In this document: in pieces, positions 63,901 through 64,000 of the stretch
How the letters are laid out: the number at the start of each line of letters is the position of its first letter
Numbering within the stretch: the first letter of the stretch is position 1
Assembly: GCF_021458635.1 (NCBI RefSeq)
Contig: NZ_JAIRDQ010000006.1
Coordinates: 125,105-189,104, forward strand
Source of the DNA: Bradyrhizobium monzae
GTDB lineage: Bacteria; Pseudomonadota; Alphaproteobacteria; Rhizobiales; Xanthobacteraceae
Length of the DNA stretch: 64,000 nucleotides
Direction: 5' to 3'
Position numbers and translations under genes: made by a program
The notes under the pieces: generated by a model
Told to the model about the DNA's origin: nothing
The model's input: only the letters and a program-made list of their open reading frames with translations
Database searches by the model: none

Positions 63901-64000
63901 TCGATCGGCGCTGCGACGGTGTCGGATACGGTCTGAGCCGAGGCGCCCGGATATTGCGTGGTGACGGTAACGGTCGGCGGCACCGCCTGCGGATATTCCG
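60930..64000 (-). CDS. RND efflux pump permease (AcrB/MexF type), N-terminus outside the window
   Basis: More than 1020 residues are visible; the frame continues past base 64000 (codons reading EYPQAVPPTVTVTTQYPGASA), so only about 30-40 N-terminal residues are missing. Hallmarks of hydrophobe/amphiphile RND pumps are present: VSDTVAAPIEQEINGVEDMLYLYSQ, LFGLVLAVGIVVDDAIVVVENVERHL with the proton-relay Asp pair, GFIPAQDRGYLIISVQLPGAAS, and the second membrane half QIGFVVLVGLAAKNAILIVEFARD with the conserved Lys. It exports drugs or metabolites with a periplasmic adaptor and outer-membrane channel that must lie outside the window. It may be regulated by a LysR gene whose relic lies behind it. 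Confidence 0.95.
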   Translation of the reverse strand, partial: EYPQAVPPTVTVTTQYPGASAQTVSDTVAAPIEQEINGVEDMLYLYSQATSNGQLTITVTFKLGTDLDKAQVLVQNRVAIAQPRLPEEVQRNGVVTRKNSPDILMAVFVLSPDDSFDQLYISNYTLLQVRDQLLRIDGVGDIQMFGARDYSMRLWLDPDRIANLGLTSTEVLAAIRAQNLQIAGGQIAEPPIADRAFQPNLVFTGRLKDIRQFEDILVKAGSDGRTVRLRDVARVELGALSYATSSRILRKSAVAMVVTQRPGSNALATAKAISTTMAKLKENFPKGLDYNIGYNPTEFIAQSVHELIKTVYEAMSLVVIVVLAFLQGWRPAIIPIIAIPVSLVGTFAVMAALGFSINNLTLFGLVLAVGIVVDDAIVVVENVERHLRDGMSRREAALKTMEEVGGALVSIALVLCAVFVPTAFLGGISGQFFQQFAVTIAVATAISCFCSLTLSPALASQILVPHEEKRSAARWNLIARGWSAFTGVFNRVFDRLSNGYAALASFVIRHSTPMLLLYVALIGSAGWLLATTSQGFIPAQDRGYLIISVQLPGAASLARTAAVVREIERVALDTPGIVRVGAFAGFSGATRTQAGNAAALFPVFDEPEARQKKGLTANAITADLRKRLSAIQGAFIIVIPPPAVPGIGTGGGFAIRIQDRQGRGPELLAAATDELVAAARKSPNLTSVFSPFSANTPQLFVDVDRVKAQKLGVPIANINDTIETYFGSTYVNDFNLFGRTYHVTAQADQPFRKDSPDLARLRTRNVAGDMVMLGSIVDFKDVSGPDRVARYNLYSASELQGEPAPGVSSTTALNTIKKLADETLPSGFSFEWTDLSYQQVTGGNAGLYVFPICVLFVYLVLAAQYGSWTLPFAVILIVPMCLFAATIGVRIMGQDVNILTQIGFVVLVGLAAKNAILIVEFARDIELEGKSRLEAVIEACRLRLRPILMTSFAFILGVLPLVVSTGSGSEMRQAVGVAVFFGMLGVTLFGLVFTPIFYMVVRNLAEGKNEGKPTQTIAAAAG

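Overview
The window looks like chromosomal DNA of a Bradyrhizobium-type alphaproteobacterium (Nitrobacteraceae, related to Rhodopseudomonas). This rests on the high GC content, the strong third-position GC bias that leaves long antisense frames open, the many Liv-type ABC transporters, several dispersed palindromic intergenic repeats of the kind common in Bradyrhizobium, and a beta-oxidation/transport locus laid out like the R. palustris pim region. No rRNA, CRISPR array, intact transposase or integrase was seen.

Left part (1-40,400, core-like). Position 1 cuts the 3' end of a PLP-dependent threonine/serine dehydratase. Then come a BBP7-type outer-membrane barrel protein, a periplasmic penicillin-acylase-family hydrolase behind glycerol kinase, an orphan DUF559 protein, and an MBOAT acyltransferase with an SGNH-like partner. 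At 9.2-26.4 kb lies a catabolic module. On the minus strand are six beta-oxidation genes (pimF, A, B, C, D and a short-chain dehydrogenase in the pimE position). On the plus strand are a divergent IclR regulator with a 19-bp palindrome in between, a complete Liv-type ABC transporter, and three tandem paralogous substrate-binding proteins, each closed by its own strong terminator. Together they read as uptake plus CoA activation plus beta-oxidation of dicarboxylic or fatty acids. A glycerate 2-kinase follows. On the minus strand at 28.0-35.1 kb is a six-gene Hyf/complex-I-like membrane complex (hyfBCEFGI order). Its large subunit lacks the [NiFe] cysteines and no ferredoxin subunit is present. 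A small XRE regulator sits just upstream. A MarR regulator then faces a second Liv transporter, which has a fused permease-ATPase and no local binding protein. DsbB follows.

Right part (40.5-60.9 kb, accessory-like). A tRNA-Leu(CAA) gene is followed by about 1.3 kb of AT-richer, apparently non-coding DNA that repeats 12 bp of the tRNA T-arm, as in a decayed island boundary. Beyond it are a DUF3788 gene, an IorAB-like molybdenum hydroxylase with a twin-arginine signal, an AraC regulator, a DUF3095 cyclase-like protein, Dps, a GMC oxidoreductase, two small membrane proteins and a LysR regulator. The stretch ends with a signalling cluster: a FixJ-type response regulator, a receiver-only protein and a 1959-residue kinase-like/AAA/GAF/PAS/histidine-kinase sensor. 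Two near-identical CTAAGC-N4-GCTTAG palindromes flank the FixJ-type gene. A broken LysR N-terminus at 60.7 kb closes the stretch.

Far right (60.9-64.0 kb): an RND efflux pump permease that runs off the window. All functional statements come from motif and context reading by eye; no database search was run.
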